Shown: positions 8,181 to 15,420 of the stretch, one piece after another
Position numbering within the stretch: position 1 is the stretch's first letter
Layout of the letters: every line of letters begins with the position of its first letter
DNA from: JAWLCG01 sp041687295
Lineage (GTDB): Bacteria; Planctomycetota; Phycisphaerae; SM23-33; FEN-1343
Reading direction: 5' to 3'
NCBI GenBank assembly: GCA_041687295.1
Contig: JAWLCG010000023.1
Coordinates: 1 to 24,919, forward strand
DNA length: 24,919 nt
Notes under the pieces: generated by a model
What the model was told of the DNA's origin: nothing
Databases searched by the model: none
Seen by the model: only the letters and a program-made list of their open reading frames with translations
Translations under genes and position numbers: made by a program

Positions 8181-8209
8181 GAAGACCCCGGGCAAGCCCG
8201 GGGCTATAT
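8181..8209. repeat. 29-base palindromic element, copy 2
   Basis: GAAGACCCCGGGC, then AAGCCCGGGGCTATAT. The stem CCCCGGGC / GCCCGGGG has a two-base loop. It is the reverse complement of 5753-5781 apart from one base. It sits in the untranslated stretch before the transporter gene, which argues against translation starting as early as 8170. Confidence 0.85.
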
Positions 8210-8310
8210 GGAATGCGGTTCGCATGGCCCGGCGCCCTCGTCGGTATGCAGGGCCCTGCCGCCGCTGCGCTGAACAGGCGTACCCCACACCGTCGGACAT
8301 GGAGACCGCC

Positions 8311-10545
8311 ATGGCCCCCACGACCGTCGCACCGGAGCGTTCGGCCTTCGAGCCGGCGCAGAAGTTCGGCACCTTCATGGGTGTCTTCACGCCGAGCCTG
8401 CTGACGATCCTGGGCGTGATGATGTACCTCCGCTTCGGCTGGGTGGTGGGCAACCTGGGCCTGCCGCTGGCGCTGCTGGTGGTGGTGCTGGCCAGCAGCA
8501 TCAGCCTGATCACGGCGCTGTCGGCCTCGGCGGTGGCCACGAACATGCGGGTCGGCGTGGGCGGGGAGTACTACATGATCTCCCGCAGCCTGGGCCTGGA
8601 GCTGGGCGGGGCGATCGGCATTCCGCTGTTCCTGTGCCGCACGCTGAGTTTGACGCTCTACTGTTTCGGCCTGGCCAAGGCCCTGCTGATGGCCCAGCCT
8701 GAGGGGCTTTGGGGCCTGGGCCCGCAGGCCAGCGAGCAACTGGTGGCGGCGGGCTTCGTGATCCTCACCACCGCCATCGCCGGCAAAAGCGCATCGATGA
8801 GCCTGCGCCTGCAGATTCCCGTCATGGCGGCGGTGGGTGTGAGCCTGCTGGCCCTGGGCTGGGGGGCCCTGTCCGGCGGCCTGCGGGCGCCCAACACCGA
8901 GGCGCTGTTCCTCAACGCCAAGGAGCACAGCTTCTGGTACATCCTGGCGGTATTCTTCCCGGCCGTCACGGGCTTCGCGGTCGGCATCGGCATGAGCGGC
9001 GACCTGCGCGACCCCCGCAAGAGCATCCCCCGCGGCACGATCCTGGCGGTGCTGGCCGGCACGGCCGTCTACCTCATCGTGCCGGTGATCCTGGGCATCT
9101 CGGCCCGCACGAGTCCCGAGAGCCTGGCCCGAAACGAGCTGATCTGGCTGGACGTGGCCGTCGGTGGGGCCTGGCTGATCTACCCGGGCATGTGGGGGGC
9201 GATCCTCTCCTCGGCCTTCGGCAGTGTCCTGGGCGGCTCGCGGGTGCTGCAGGCGCTGGCCCTGGACGGGCTGGCCCCGCGCTTCCTGGGCCGCGCCAGC
9301 CGCACCGGACAGCCCACCGTCGCCACCTGGGTCGCCGGCGGCATCGCCCTGGCGGCCGTGGCGCTGGGCAGCCTCGACGCCGTCGCCGTCGTGGTGACCA
9401 TCTTCTTCCTGACGCTCTACGTGATGATCAACCTCTCAGCCGGCCTGGAGCGGCTGGTGGGCGACCCGTCGTTCCGCCCGACGATCCGCATCCCCTGGCC
9501 GGTCTCGCTGGCCGGCTGTGGCGGGGCGATCGTGGTGATGTTCCTGATCAACCGCTGGGCGTGCCTGGCGGCGGTGGGCCTGGAGCTGCTGCTCTACCTG
9601 CACCTGCGGCGGCGGTCGCTGGAGGCCAGCTGGGGCGATCTGCGGGCGGGGCTGTGGATGGCCCTGGCGCGCTTCGCGCTGCTGAAGCTGCGCAGCCTCC
9701 CGGGCGACCCGCGGAACTGGAGGCCCAACATCCTGGTCTTCGCCGAGGACGTCGCCGAGCGGATCGGCCTGGTGCGGATGGCCAGCTGGTTCAACCAGAA
9801 CCGCGGCGTGCTCACCGTCTGCCGCGTCGTCGAGGGGGTCCTGGGCGACGGCGCGCGCGACCTCGAGGCCGAGCGGGCCGAGATGGACGACGCCTTGGCC
9901 GAGCATGGGCTGGTGGCCTTTAGCGAGGTCGACGTCGTGCCGGAGTTCGAGGCCGGCGTGGTCGGCATCGCCCAGGCCAACGGCATCGCCGGGCTGCACT
10001 CGAACACGCTGCTGTTCGGCTGGCCCAGCCGCCCCGAGCGGCTCGAGGCCCTGCTTCGGCTGCTTCGGCCGGTGACGGCGGCCCGCAAGAGCGTCCTGCT
10101 GACGCGGCTCGTGCCGCCCGAGGGGCCCCTACGGCGGCGGCGGATCGACGTCTGGTGGCGCGGCAAGCAGCACAACGGCGACCTGATGCTCCTGCTGGCG
10201 CACCTGCTGAGCCTCAACGAGGCCTGGCGCGGCGCCACCATCACCGTCCGCTCCATCGTCCCCAGCGAGCACGAGCGCGAGGCCATGCGCCACAGCCTCG
10301 ACGAGCTGCTGCCCTCGGCCCGCATCGTGGCGCAGCGCCAGGTGGTCGTCCAGCCGCCCGACCGGTCGGCCGACCAGATCATGCACGAGGCCAGCGCCGA
10401 CGCCGACGTCGTCCTGCTGGGCATGAACGTGCCCGAGCCGGGCACCGAGGCCGCCTACGCCCGCCGGCTCGAGGGCCTCGTCGCCGGCCTGCCCAGCGTC
10501 ATCCTCGTCCGCAACGCCGGACCCTTCGCCGGCGAGCTGATCTAA
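8311..10545 (+). CDS. SLC12-type cation-chloride cotransporter homologue (APC superfamily)
   Basis: A 744-residue membrane transporter of the amino acid-polyamine-organocation superfamily, most like the SLC12 (NKCC/KCC) branch that couples chloride to sodium and/or potassium. The N-terminal FGTFMGVFTPSLLTILGV with MYLRFGWVVG (19-47) is SLC12 transmembrane helix 1. FFPAVTGFAVGIGMSGDLRD with PRKSIPRGT (215-243) is a very clear family signature. About 12 hydrophobic segments span residues 25-435. The cytosolic C-terminal region starts near NWRPNILVFAED (469-480) and ends ADVVLLGMNVPEP...LPSVILVRN, both typical of SLC12 tails. Start: GGAG at 8301-8304 sits 6 bases before ATG 8311; an in-frame ATG at 8299 is possible. 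Longer starts run through repeat DNA. The ions carried are not deducible. It could also be annotated as an amino acid permease. Confidence 0.9.
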   Translation: MAPTTVAPERSAFEPAQKFGTFMGVFTPSLLTILGVMMYLRFGWVVGNLGLPLALLVVVLASSISLITALSASAVATNMRVGVGGEYYMISRSLGLELGGAIGIPLFLCRTLSLTLYCFGLAKALLMAQPEGLWGLGPQASEQLVAAGFVILTTAIAGKSASMSLRLQIPVMAAVGVSLLALGWGALSGGLRAPNTEALFLNAKEHSFWYILAVFFPAVTGFAVGIGMSGDLRDPRKSIPRGTILAVLAGTAVYLIVPVILGISARTSPESLARNELIWLDVAVGGAWLIYPGMWGAILSSAFGSVLGGSRVLQALALDGLAPRFLGRASRTGQPTVATWVAGGIALAAVALGSLDAVAVVVTIFFLTLYVMINLSAGLERLVGDPSFRPTIRIPWPVSLAGCGGAIVVMFLINRWACLAAVGLELLLYLHLRRRSLEASWGDLRAGLWMALARFALLKLRSLPGDPRNWRPNILVFAEDVAERIGLVRMASWFNQNRGVLTVCRVVEGVLGDGARDLEAERAEMDDALAEHGLVAFSEVDVVPEFEAGVVGIAQANGIAGLHSNTLLFGWPSRPERLEALLRLLRPVTAARKSVLLTRLVPPEGPLRRRRIDVWWRGKQHNGDLMLLLAHLLSLNEAWRGATITVRSIVPSEHEREAMRHSLDELLPSARIVAQRQVVVQPPDRSADQIMHEASADADVVLLGMNVPEPGTEAAYARRLEGLVAGLPSVILVRNAGPFAGELI

Positions 10546-10631
10546 CCCTTTCCCTTTCGGACCTGCCGCTGCGCTGGGACGCCTGCTCGTCAGTCGCACC
10601 AACCAATGGAGACTCCGGGCGCGCGCCGTAT

Positions 10632-10659
10632 GGAGTGCGGCGATGACTCGCCGCACTCC
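10632..10659. other. 12-base perfect inverted repeat
   Basis: GGAGTGCGGCGA (10632-10643) pairs with TCGCCGCACTCC (10648-10659) around the loop TGAC. It lies 87 bases after the transporter stop. It could be a factor-dependent terminator or a dispersed palindrome; no T tract follows. Confidence 0.7.
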
Positions 10660-10895
10660 CAAAGGGCGGTCCGCCTGCCGCGCAGGGATACCCAGGCCGG
10701 CCGGGCCCGAGGACGGGCGGCTCAGAGCCTCTGCCGGCGGTGCAGGGGAAATCGTTACAGAAGATCGGGATTCTGCACGTTGGTCGTACAGGATGCGATC
10801 CGTGGGCTTGGGTCAAGCCCGCTGGGGGGTTTCGCAGGCGCAAACGGCAACCGGCCCTGCGGGGCTTGCCCCCGACGCCCGCCCCTGTTGAAAGC

Positions 10896-10915
10896 TGTGG
10901 ACAAACGGTGGATAA
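10896..10915 (-). promoter_or_regulatory. Two DnaA-box-like sites, 11 bases apart
   Basis: On the minus strand, 10896-10904 reads TTGTCCACA and 10907-10915 reads TTATCCACC; the DnaA consensus is TTATCCACA. Each differs at one position. Both face the same way and are offset by 11 bases, about one helical turn. No dnaA, dnaN, gyrB or parAB gene is in the window, so this may be a binding cluster and not an origin. Confidence 0.4.
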
Positions 10916-11226
10916 GCGGGACACTCGGGCTGGTCCCAGGGCGGCTTCGGGCGCGGGGCCCGGAACGTAAGCTTTTTGACCACAAAAACGGAGGAGAGTT
11001 GCCTTTAGGCCCCTCTCGGTGCAGAATGGTAAGGAGAGTGCGGTGCATCCTCTACGGCCTCGGCGGGTAATGCCGCCGGTCAATCTCTGTGTGGGGCCGG
11101 GCCGGCCAAGAAGGCGGTTTCATCTGTGGGTAGCCTGTCTGTCCGGCGGGGCCAGAGACTCCTTGCACCGGACGCCAGCGGGAACGGATTTCAATGGCCA
11201 GTATCAGTTGAATGGAGCGGGGGACT

Positions 11227-11868
11227 ATGGACCAACCAGTACGGGTATTCCTGGCCGACGACCACACGCTGGTCCGTCAGGGCATTGCCGCCCTGATCGC
11301 CAAGGAGCCGGACATCGAGGTGGTGGGCGAATCGGGCGACGGTCTGGAGGTGCTCGAGCAGGTGGAGGAGCTTCGGCCTGACGTGGTCGTGCTCGACATC
11401 ACCATGCCGGGCCTCAACGGCCTGGACGCCTGTCGCCAGATCACGCGCAAGCACAAGGACACAGCCGTGCTGGTGCTGACCATGCACGCCGACGAGGAAT
11501 ACATCGTCGGGGCCCTCAAGAGCGGCGCCAGCGGCTACCTGCTCAAGGAGGCCGCCGCCGAGCAGCTCACCCAGGCGGTCCGCGCCGTCTCGGTCGGCGA
11601 GCTGTTCCTCGGGCCGGGCATCCCCCACAACGTCCTGCAGCGCCTCGCCGACGACAAGGACCCCTACGGCCTGCTGACCACGCGCGAGCGGCAGGTGCTC
11701 CAGCAGATCGCTGAGGGCAAGACCAACCGCCAGGTCGCCGAGAGCCTCGGCGTCTCGGTCAAGACCGTCGACACCCACCGCACGCGCCTGATGCGCAAGC
11801 TGGGCATCCACGACCAGACCACGCTGGTCAAGTTCGCCATCCGCAAGGGTATCGTGACGCTGGCCTGA
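11227..11868 (+). CDS. NarL/FixJ (LuxR-type) two-component response regulator
   Basis: A 213-residue transcription regulator with the standard two domains. The receiver (residues 5-122) has the acidic pair Asp11-Asp12, phospho-acceptor Asp57 (VVLDITMPG), Thr85 (VLVLTMHA) and Lys107 (YLLKEAA). The LuxR-type helix-turn-helix spans about 149-210 (LLTTRERQVLQQIAEGKTN, then VAESLGVSVKTVDTH). Phosphorylation by a histidine kinase is expected to let it dimerise on DNA. The ATG at 11227 is preceded by GGAG/GGGGGA; an in-frame ATG at 11212 would add five residues. There is no histidine kinase in the window, so it is an orphan here, with a long upstream gap. Its targets are unknown. Confidence 0.93.
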   Translation: MDQPVRVFLADDHTLVRQGIAALIAKEPDIEVVGESGDGLEVLEQVEELRPDVVVLDITMPGLNGLDACRQITRKHKDTAVLVLTMHADEEYIVGALKSGASGYLLKEAAAEQLTQAVRAVSVGELFLGPGIPHNVLQRLADDKDPYGLLTTRERQVLQQIAEGKTNRQVAESLGVSVKTVDTHRTRLMRKLGIHDQTTLVKFAIRKGIVTLA

Positions 11869-11903
11869 GGGGCGGGCGGGGGCTTTCTTACGGCCGGTTT
11901 TGG

Positions 11904-11932
11904 TTGACGTCCGCGGGCGGGGTACCTACAGT
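11904..11932 (+). promoter_or_regulatory. Sigma70-type promoter for the lipoprotein gene
   Basis: TTGACG (11904-11909; five of six consensus bases) is followed after 17 bases by TACAGT (11927-11932; four of six). It would start RNA near 11939 and give a leader of about 125 bases before the ATG at 12064. Confidence 0.55.
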
Positions 11933-11958
11933 ATGCACCACCTCCGCCCCGTGGCCTG

Positions 11959-11982
11959 CCGCCGGCCCCACCCGGCCGGCGG
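11959..11982 (+). other. Leader hairpin in the lipoprotein 5' region
   Basis: CCGCCGGCC (11959-11967) pairs exactly with GGCCGGCGG (11974-11982) around CCACCC; flanking GGCC bases can extend the stem. It would form in the predicted leader RNA, about 80 bases before the start codon. No T tract follows, so it is not an obvious terminator. Confidence 0.5.
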
Positions 11983-12063
11983 GGGGGCCTAGACGTTCGA
12001 CCTGTGCCCATCGAGCCGCCGCGAGGGCGGCGCGGGCGCAACCAGCCGGAAGGAGTAGCCAGA

Positions 12064-13380
12064 ATGTCCCGTTTCGGTGCCCTGGTCCTGATGGTCCTGC
12101 TCTGTGGCCTGGCCGGCTGCGGCGGACCGCAGCGTGTCGTGCCCAGCTGGGATGACGCCGTCGCCCCCGAAGCCCTGGCCAAAGCGGGCCTGGAGTTCTA
12201 CTGGCAGCTCGCCGTCGAGCTCCACGCCGGCGAAGAGCTGGCGGGCCTGTGGCATCGCGGCGAGAACCTCTACGTCCTGACCAACACCAACCGCATCATC
12301 ACCTACGATGCCGCCCGCGGCCTGCGCCGCTGGAGCCGACAGGTCACCGAGACCGACCAGTCGGTCTTCCCGCCGGTGCACATCGATGGCCTGATGCTGC
12401 CGCCGCGCCCCGGCCCGCACACCGAGGTCACCCCGCCGCCGCGGGAGAGCTATCGGCCCCACGACGTGGTGATCTTCAACACCGTCACCTACGCCCTGGT
12501 CCTCGAGCGGGCCACCGGCGAGCTGCTGCACCTGATCGACTTCAGCCCCGGCACCGCCTCGGGGCCGCTGGACATCCGCGAGCGGGCCCTGGCCATGGGC
12601 GACACTGGCTTTGCCGCCAACACCGGCACGGCCACCGACGGCGAGATGCTCTACGTCGGCTCGATCCGCGGGCCCTACTACGCCCTGAGCCTCGTCAGCG
12701 GCGTCGTCCATTGGGTGCGGGGCACCGACGGGATCATCTCCGCCCAGCCGATCTACCGCGACGGGCGGCTCTACGTCGCCAGCCTCGACGGGCGGGTCCA
12801 CGTCACCGACACCGTCGGCGAGCCCGACCCCGTCTGGACCAGCGAGGCCACCGGGGGCCTCTCGGCTGACATCGCCCTGGACGAGCGCGGCGTCTTCGCC
12901 GGCAGCCTCGACCGCTGGGTCTACGCCTTCGACTTCCAGACCGGCCAGACCCTCTGGCGCTTCCGCACCCGCGGGCCCGTCCGCAACCCCATCCAGCTCG
13001 GCCGAGCCGCCGTCTACGCCCAGGGCCAGGGCGACGCCCTCTACGCCATCGACCTGGTCACCGGCGACGACATCTTCTGGCAGCTGCCCGACGGCGACCG
13101 CGTCCTGCTGGAGATGGACCGCGCCACCTACGTCCTGAGCGTCAACCGTGCCCTGATGGTCGTCAACGCCGCCGGCGAGCTGGCCACCACCGTGCCGATG
13201 GCCGGCCTGGACCTGTTCGTGCCCAGCCTCGACGAGCCGCTGCTGTTCGTCGGCAGCCGCAGCGGCCGGCTGGGCCTGATCCGCCCGCTGGGCGCCGGCC
13301 ACCTGACGCCCGACCAGCTGCGCCGCACCGCCGGCGCCGCCGTCGGCGCCGCCACCGCCCCGGCCGTCCTCGAGCCGTAG
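12064..13380 (+). CDS. Lipoprotein with PQQ-like (BamB-like) beta-propeller repeats
   Basis: A 438-residue predicted lipoprotein. The signal peptide runs MSRFGALVLMVLLCGLAGC with lipobox GLAGC and lipidated Cys19. After that come beta-propeller blades of the PQQ-binding-like type, recognised by repeated hydrophobic-G-S...A/T-x-D...G...W units: RIITYDAARGLRRW, YVGSIRGPYYAL, YVASLDGRVHVTD, FAGSLDRWVYAFDFQTGQTL, LYAIDLVTGDDIFW and FVGSRSGRLGLI. Such propellers act as protein-protein scaffolds (BamB in outer-membrane assembly) or bind quinone cofactors; no dehydrogenase active site is seen, so a scaffold or surface role is more likely. Start: AGGAG (12051-12055) is 8 bases before ATG 12064; the frame extends to 12004 but would bury the signal peptide. 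A palindromic repeat follows the stop by 9 bases. Confidence 0.88.
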   Translation: MSRFGALVLMVLLCGLAGCGGPQRVVPSWDDAVAPEALAKAGLEFYWQLAVELHAGEELAGLWHRGENLYVLTNTNRIITYDAARGLRRWSRQVTETDQSVFPPVHIDGLMLPPRPGPHTEVTPPPRESYRPHDVVIFNTVTYALVLERATGELLHLIDFSPGTASGPLDIRERALAMGDTGFAANTGTATDGEMLYVGSIRGPYYALSLVSGVVHWVRGTDGIISAQPIYRDGRLYVASLDGRVHVTDTVGEPDPVWTSEATGGLSADIALDERGVFAGSLDRWVYAFDFQTGQTLWRFRTRGPVRNPIQLGRAAVYAQGQGDALYAIDLVTGDDIFWQLPDGDRVLLEMDRATYVLSVNRALMVVNAAGELATTVPMAGLDLFVPSLDEPLLFVGSRSGRLGLIRPLGAGHLTPDQLRRTAGAAVGAATAPAVLEP

Positions 13381-13389
13381 GCCGCGGCT

Positions 13390-13420
13390 GTAGGCCGGGT
13401 CCAGCGCAGCGAGGCCCGGC
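13390..13420. repeat. Palindromic repeat family S, copy 2
   Basis: The same 31-base palindrome as 8090-8120, differing at one position (GGGTCC for GGGTCG). It lies 9 bases after the lipoprotein stop, as copy 1 lies directly after another stop. Confidence 0.85.
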
Positions 13421-13480
13421 ACGCTGGCGTGCAGGCCCCCGGCCACGCCCGACCCACGGCGAGAGATTGTGTCACCCCCA

Positions 13481-13517
13481 CCCGGGCTGTCGCCGTCAGA
13501 CAGCCCGGGGTTTGTTT
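13481..13517 (+). terminator. Intrinsic-terminator-like hairpin just before purH
   Basis: CCCGGGCTGT (13481-13490) pairs exactly with ACAGCCCGGG (13500-13509) around a 9-base loop, followed by GTTTGTTT. It ends about 18 bases before the purH ATG at 13536. It could end the lipoprotein transcript, or act as an attenuator in a purH leader; if it terminates fully, little room remains for a purH promoter downstream. Confidence 0.65.
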
Positions 13518-13535
13518 ACGCAAGGAAGGTCGAGC

Positions 13536-15164
13536 ATGGAAGCCCCCGTTATCCGTCGTGCGCTGCTGAGCGTGTACGACAAGAGCGGCATCGTCGAGTT
13601 CGCCCGGGCCCTGGTCGAGATGGGCGTGGAGATCCTCTCCTCCGGCGGCACGGCCAAGGCCCTGCAGGACGCCGGCGTGGCCGTTCGGCCCATCCAGGAG
13701 TGGACCGGCTTTCCCGAGATGCTCGGCCATCGCGTCGTGACGCTGCACCCGAAGGTCCACGGCGGCATCCTGGCCCTGCGCGACGACCCCGCCCACCAGG
13801 CCGACATGGAAACCTACGGCATCGAGCCGGTCGACCTGGTCTGCGTGAGCCTCTACCCCTTCGAGCAGGCCATCGCCCAGGAGGGCACCACACTGGCCCA
13901 GGCCGTCGAGATGATCGACATCGGCGGGCCCACCCTGGTCCGCGCAGCCGCCAAGAACCACCGCTACGTCACCGTCGTCACCCACCCCCGCCACTACACC
14001 CTCGTCCTGGACGACATGCGGGCCAACGGCCAGCGCGTCAGCCCCGACCTGCGGGCCCGCCTGGCCCTGCAGGCCTTCAGCCTCACCGCCGGCTACGACG
14101 CCGCCATCAGCGGCTACCTCTCCGCCATCCACGGCGAGCACTTCCCCGAGCGGCTCACGCTGAGCTACCGCAAGGTCGCCGACCTCCGCTACGGCGAGAA
14201 CCCCCACCAGCAGGCCGCCTTCTACAGCTCCGGCCGGACCGGCGAGGCCTGCGTGGGCGCCGCTAGCTTCCTCGGCGGCAAGGAGATCAGCTACAACAAC
14301 TACTTCGACGCCAACGGCGCCTTCGAGCTGGTCAAAGACTTCGCCGAGCCCACCGTTGCCATCATCAAGCACGCCAACCCCGCCGGCTGCGCGACCGACG
14401 CCGACCTCGTCGAGGCCTACCGCAAGGCCTACCTCGCCGACGTCAACGCGGCCATGGGCGGCATCGTCGCCCTCAACCGCCCCGTCACCGCCCCGCTCGC
14501 CGAGGCCATCGCCGACAGCTACACCCGCTGGGGCAAGGCCGCCGGTGCCGGCGGCTTCTTCGCCGAGGTCGTCATCGCCCCGGCCTTCGAGCCCGAGGCC
14601 ATGGAGATCCTCCGCACCCGCAAGCGCTGGGGCAGCGAGGTCCGCCTGCTGGAGACCGGCCCCATCCGCGGCGGCCGCAATGACGAAAAATCCCTCAAGT
14701 ACGTCGTCGGCGGCCTGCTGGTTCAGGACCGCGACCTGTTAGGACTTAACGAGCCCGACTGGACCGTCGCCACCGACCGGCAGCCCACCGAGCGGGAGTG
14801 GGCGGATCTGCGCTTCGCCTGGCTCGTCTGCAAGCACGTCAAGAGCAACGCCATCGTCCTGGCCCGGGACGGCGTCCTGCTCGGCGCCGGGGCCGGGCAG
14901 ATGAGCCGCGTCAACTCCTCGCGCATGGCCGTGCACCTCGCCCGCCAGTACGGCGGCTCCGCCGCGACGCCCGACCTGAGCGGCGCCGCCGTCGCCAGCG
15001 ACGCCTTCTTCCCCTTCCCCGACGGCCTCGACGTCGCCGCCGAAGTCGGCGCCACCGCCGTCATCCAGCCCGGCGGCTCCAAGAAGGACGCCGACGTCAT
15101 CGCCCGCGCCAACGAACTGGGCCTGGCCATGGTCCTCACCGCCACCCGCCACTTCAACCATTAG
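13536..15164 (+). CDS. purH: Bifunctional AICAR formyltransferase / IMP cyclohydrolase
   Basis: A 542-residue cytosolic enzyme for the last two steps of purine synthesis: formylation of AICAR with 10-formyl-tetrahydrofolate, then ring closure to IMP. The N-terminal MGS-like cyclohydrolase domain (1-~200) shows SVYDKSGIVEFARAL, SSGGTAKAL, GHRVVTLHPKVHGGIL and IDIGGPTLVRAAAKNH. The transformylase domain shows LRYGENPHQQAAFY, KEISYNNYFDANGAFELV, IIKHANPAGCA (the catalytic Lys-His motif, with Ala where many homologues have Cys), VCKHVKSNAIVLA, GAGQMSRVNS, ASDAFFPFPDG and IQPGGSKKD. It ends ATRHFNH, close to the usual family end. The ATG at 13536 has AAGGAAGG about 7 bases upstream. No other purine gene is adjacent. 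A family R repeat begins 41 bases after its stop. Confidence 0.97.
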   Translation: MEAPVIRRALLSVYDKSGIVEFARALVEMGVEILSSGGTAKALQDAGVAVRPIQEWTGFPEMLGHRVVTLHPKVHGGILALRDDPAHQADMETYGIEPVDLVCVSLYPFEQAIAQEGTTLAQAVEMIDIGGPTLVRAAAKNHRYVTVVTHPRHYTLVLDDMRANGQRVSPDLRARLALQAFSLTAGYDAAISGYLSAIHGEHFPERLTLSYRKVADLRYGENPHQQAAFYSSGRTGEACVGAASFLGGKEISYNNYFDANGAFELVKDFAEPTVAIIKHANPAGCATDADLVEAYRKAYLADVNAAMGGIVALNRPVTAPLAEAIADSYTRWGKAAGAGGFFAEVVIAPAFEPEAMEILRTRKRWGSEVRLLETGPIRGGRNDEKSLKYVVGGLLVQDRDLLGLNEPDWTVATDRQPTEREWADLRFAWLVCKHVKSNAIVLARDGVLLGAGAGQMSRVNSSRMAVHLARQYGGSAATPDLSGAAVASDAFFPFPDGLDVAAEVGATAVIQPGGSKKDADVIARANELGLAMVLTATRHFNH

Positions 15165-15205
15165 CCCGTCCGCCAACCGAACCAGCGGCAACCCTGACCC
15201 GGGCG

Positions 15206-15293
15206 AAGGTGGGGCTTCGCTGACGCTGCGCCCCAGCCTACGGCGCAGGCCGTCTTCGTAGGCTGGGGGCGCAGCGGAGCGGAGCCCCACCTT
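15206..15293. repeat. Palindromic repeat family R, copy 2
   Basis: Arms at 15206-15241 and 15258-15293 (36 bases each). The left arm differs from copy 1 at only one base (CTGACG for CTGGCG). The right arm has several changes (CTGGGGGCGC and GCGGAGCGGAGC), so pairing is weaker. It lies between purH and the secreted gene at 15421. Confidence 0.9.
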
Positions 15294-15324
15294 CCCGCCC
15301 GGCCGATCACGCCGGGCCGGGGGG

Positions 15325-15353
15325 TTGACAGGTCTTTGGGTGCGCGGGAGACT
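15325..15353 (+). promoter_or_regulatory. Possible promoter for the gene at 15421
   Basis: A perfect TTGACA -35 box (15325-15330) is followed after 17 bases by a poor GAGACT (15348-15353; three of six). It sits just after the family R repeat and about 68 bases before the start codon. Confidence 0.3.
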
Positions 15354-15420
15354 GGATTGCGGCAGGGGGCTGTTCTGCCACGTCGTCCGTCTGGGACCTT
15401 ACTGTCGAAGGAGCGCTGCC

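Larger units (their letters stand above)
10546..11226. other. 681-base intergenic region, no convincing gene
   Basis: Open frames here lack ribosome sites and normal composition. It contains a 12-base perfect inverted repeat (10632-10659), a 7-base hairpin (GGGCTTG 10804-10810 with CAAGCCC 10814-10820), two DnaA-box-like sequences (10896-10904 and 10907-10915), and a less GC-rich AAGCTTTTTGACC...AAAAAC stretch (10969-10992). A GGAGGAG ribosome-like site at 10992-10998 leads only to a frame of about 23 codons starting at TTG 10999, which I do not call a gene. Confidence 0.6.

Noticed and set aside
7027..8928. A 633-codon minus-strand open frame
   Set aside because: It runs antisense across nfo, the 224-residue gene, a repeat region and the transporter. 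It is His/Gln/Arg-rich and crosses palindromic repeats, as no real gene would.
10606..11070. A 154-codon open frame in the gap before the response regulator
   Set aside because: No ribosome site, odd Arg/Gly-rich composition, and it runs through a perfect inverted repeat and the DnaA-box-like sites.
12004..12063. Upstream extension of the lipoprotein gene
   Set aside because: It would place 20 charged residues before a clear signal peptide and lipobox; the AGGAG site supports ATG 12064.
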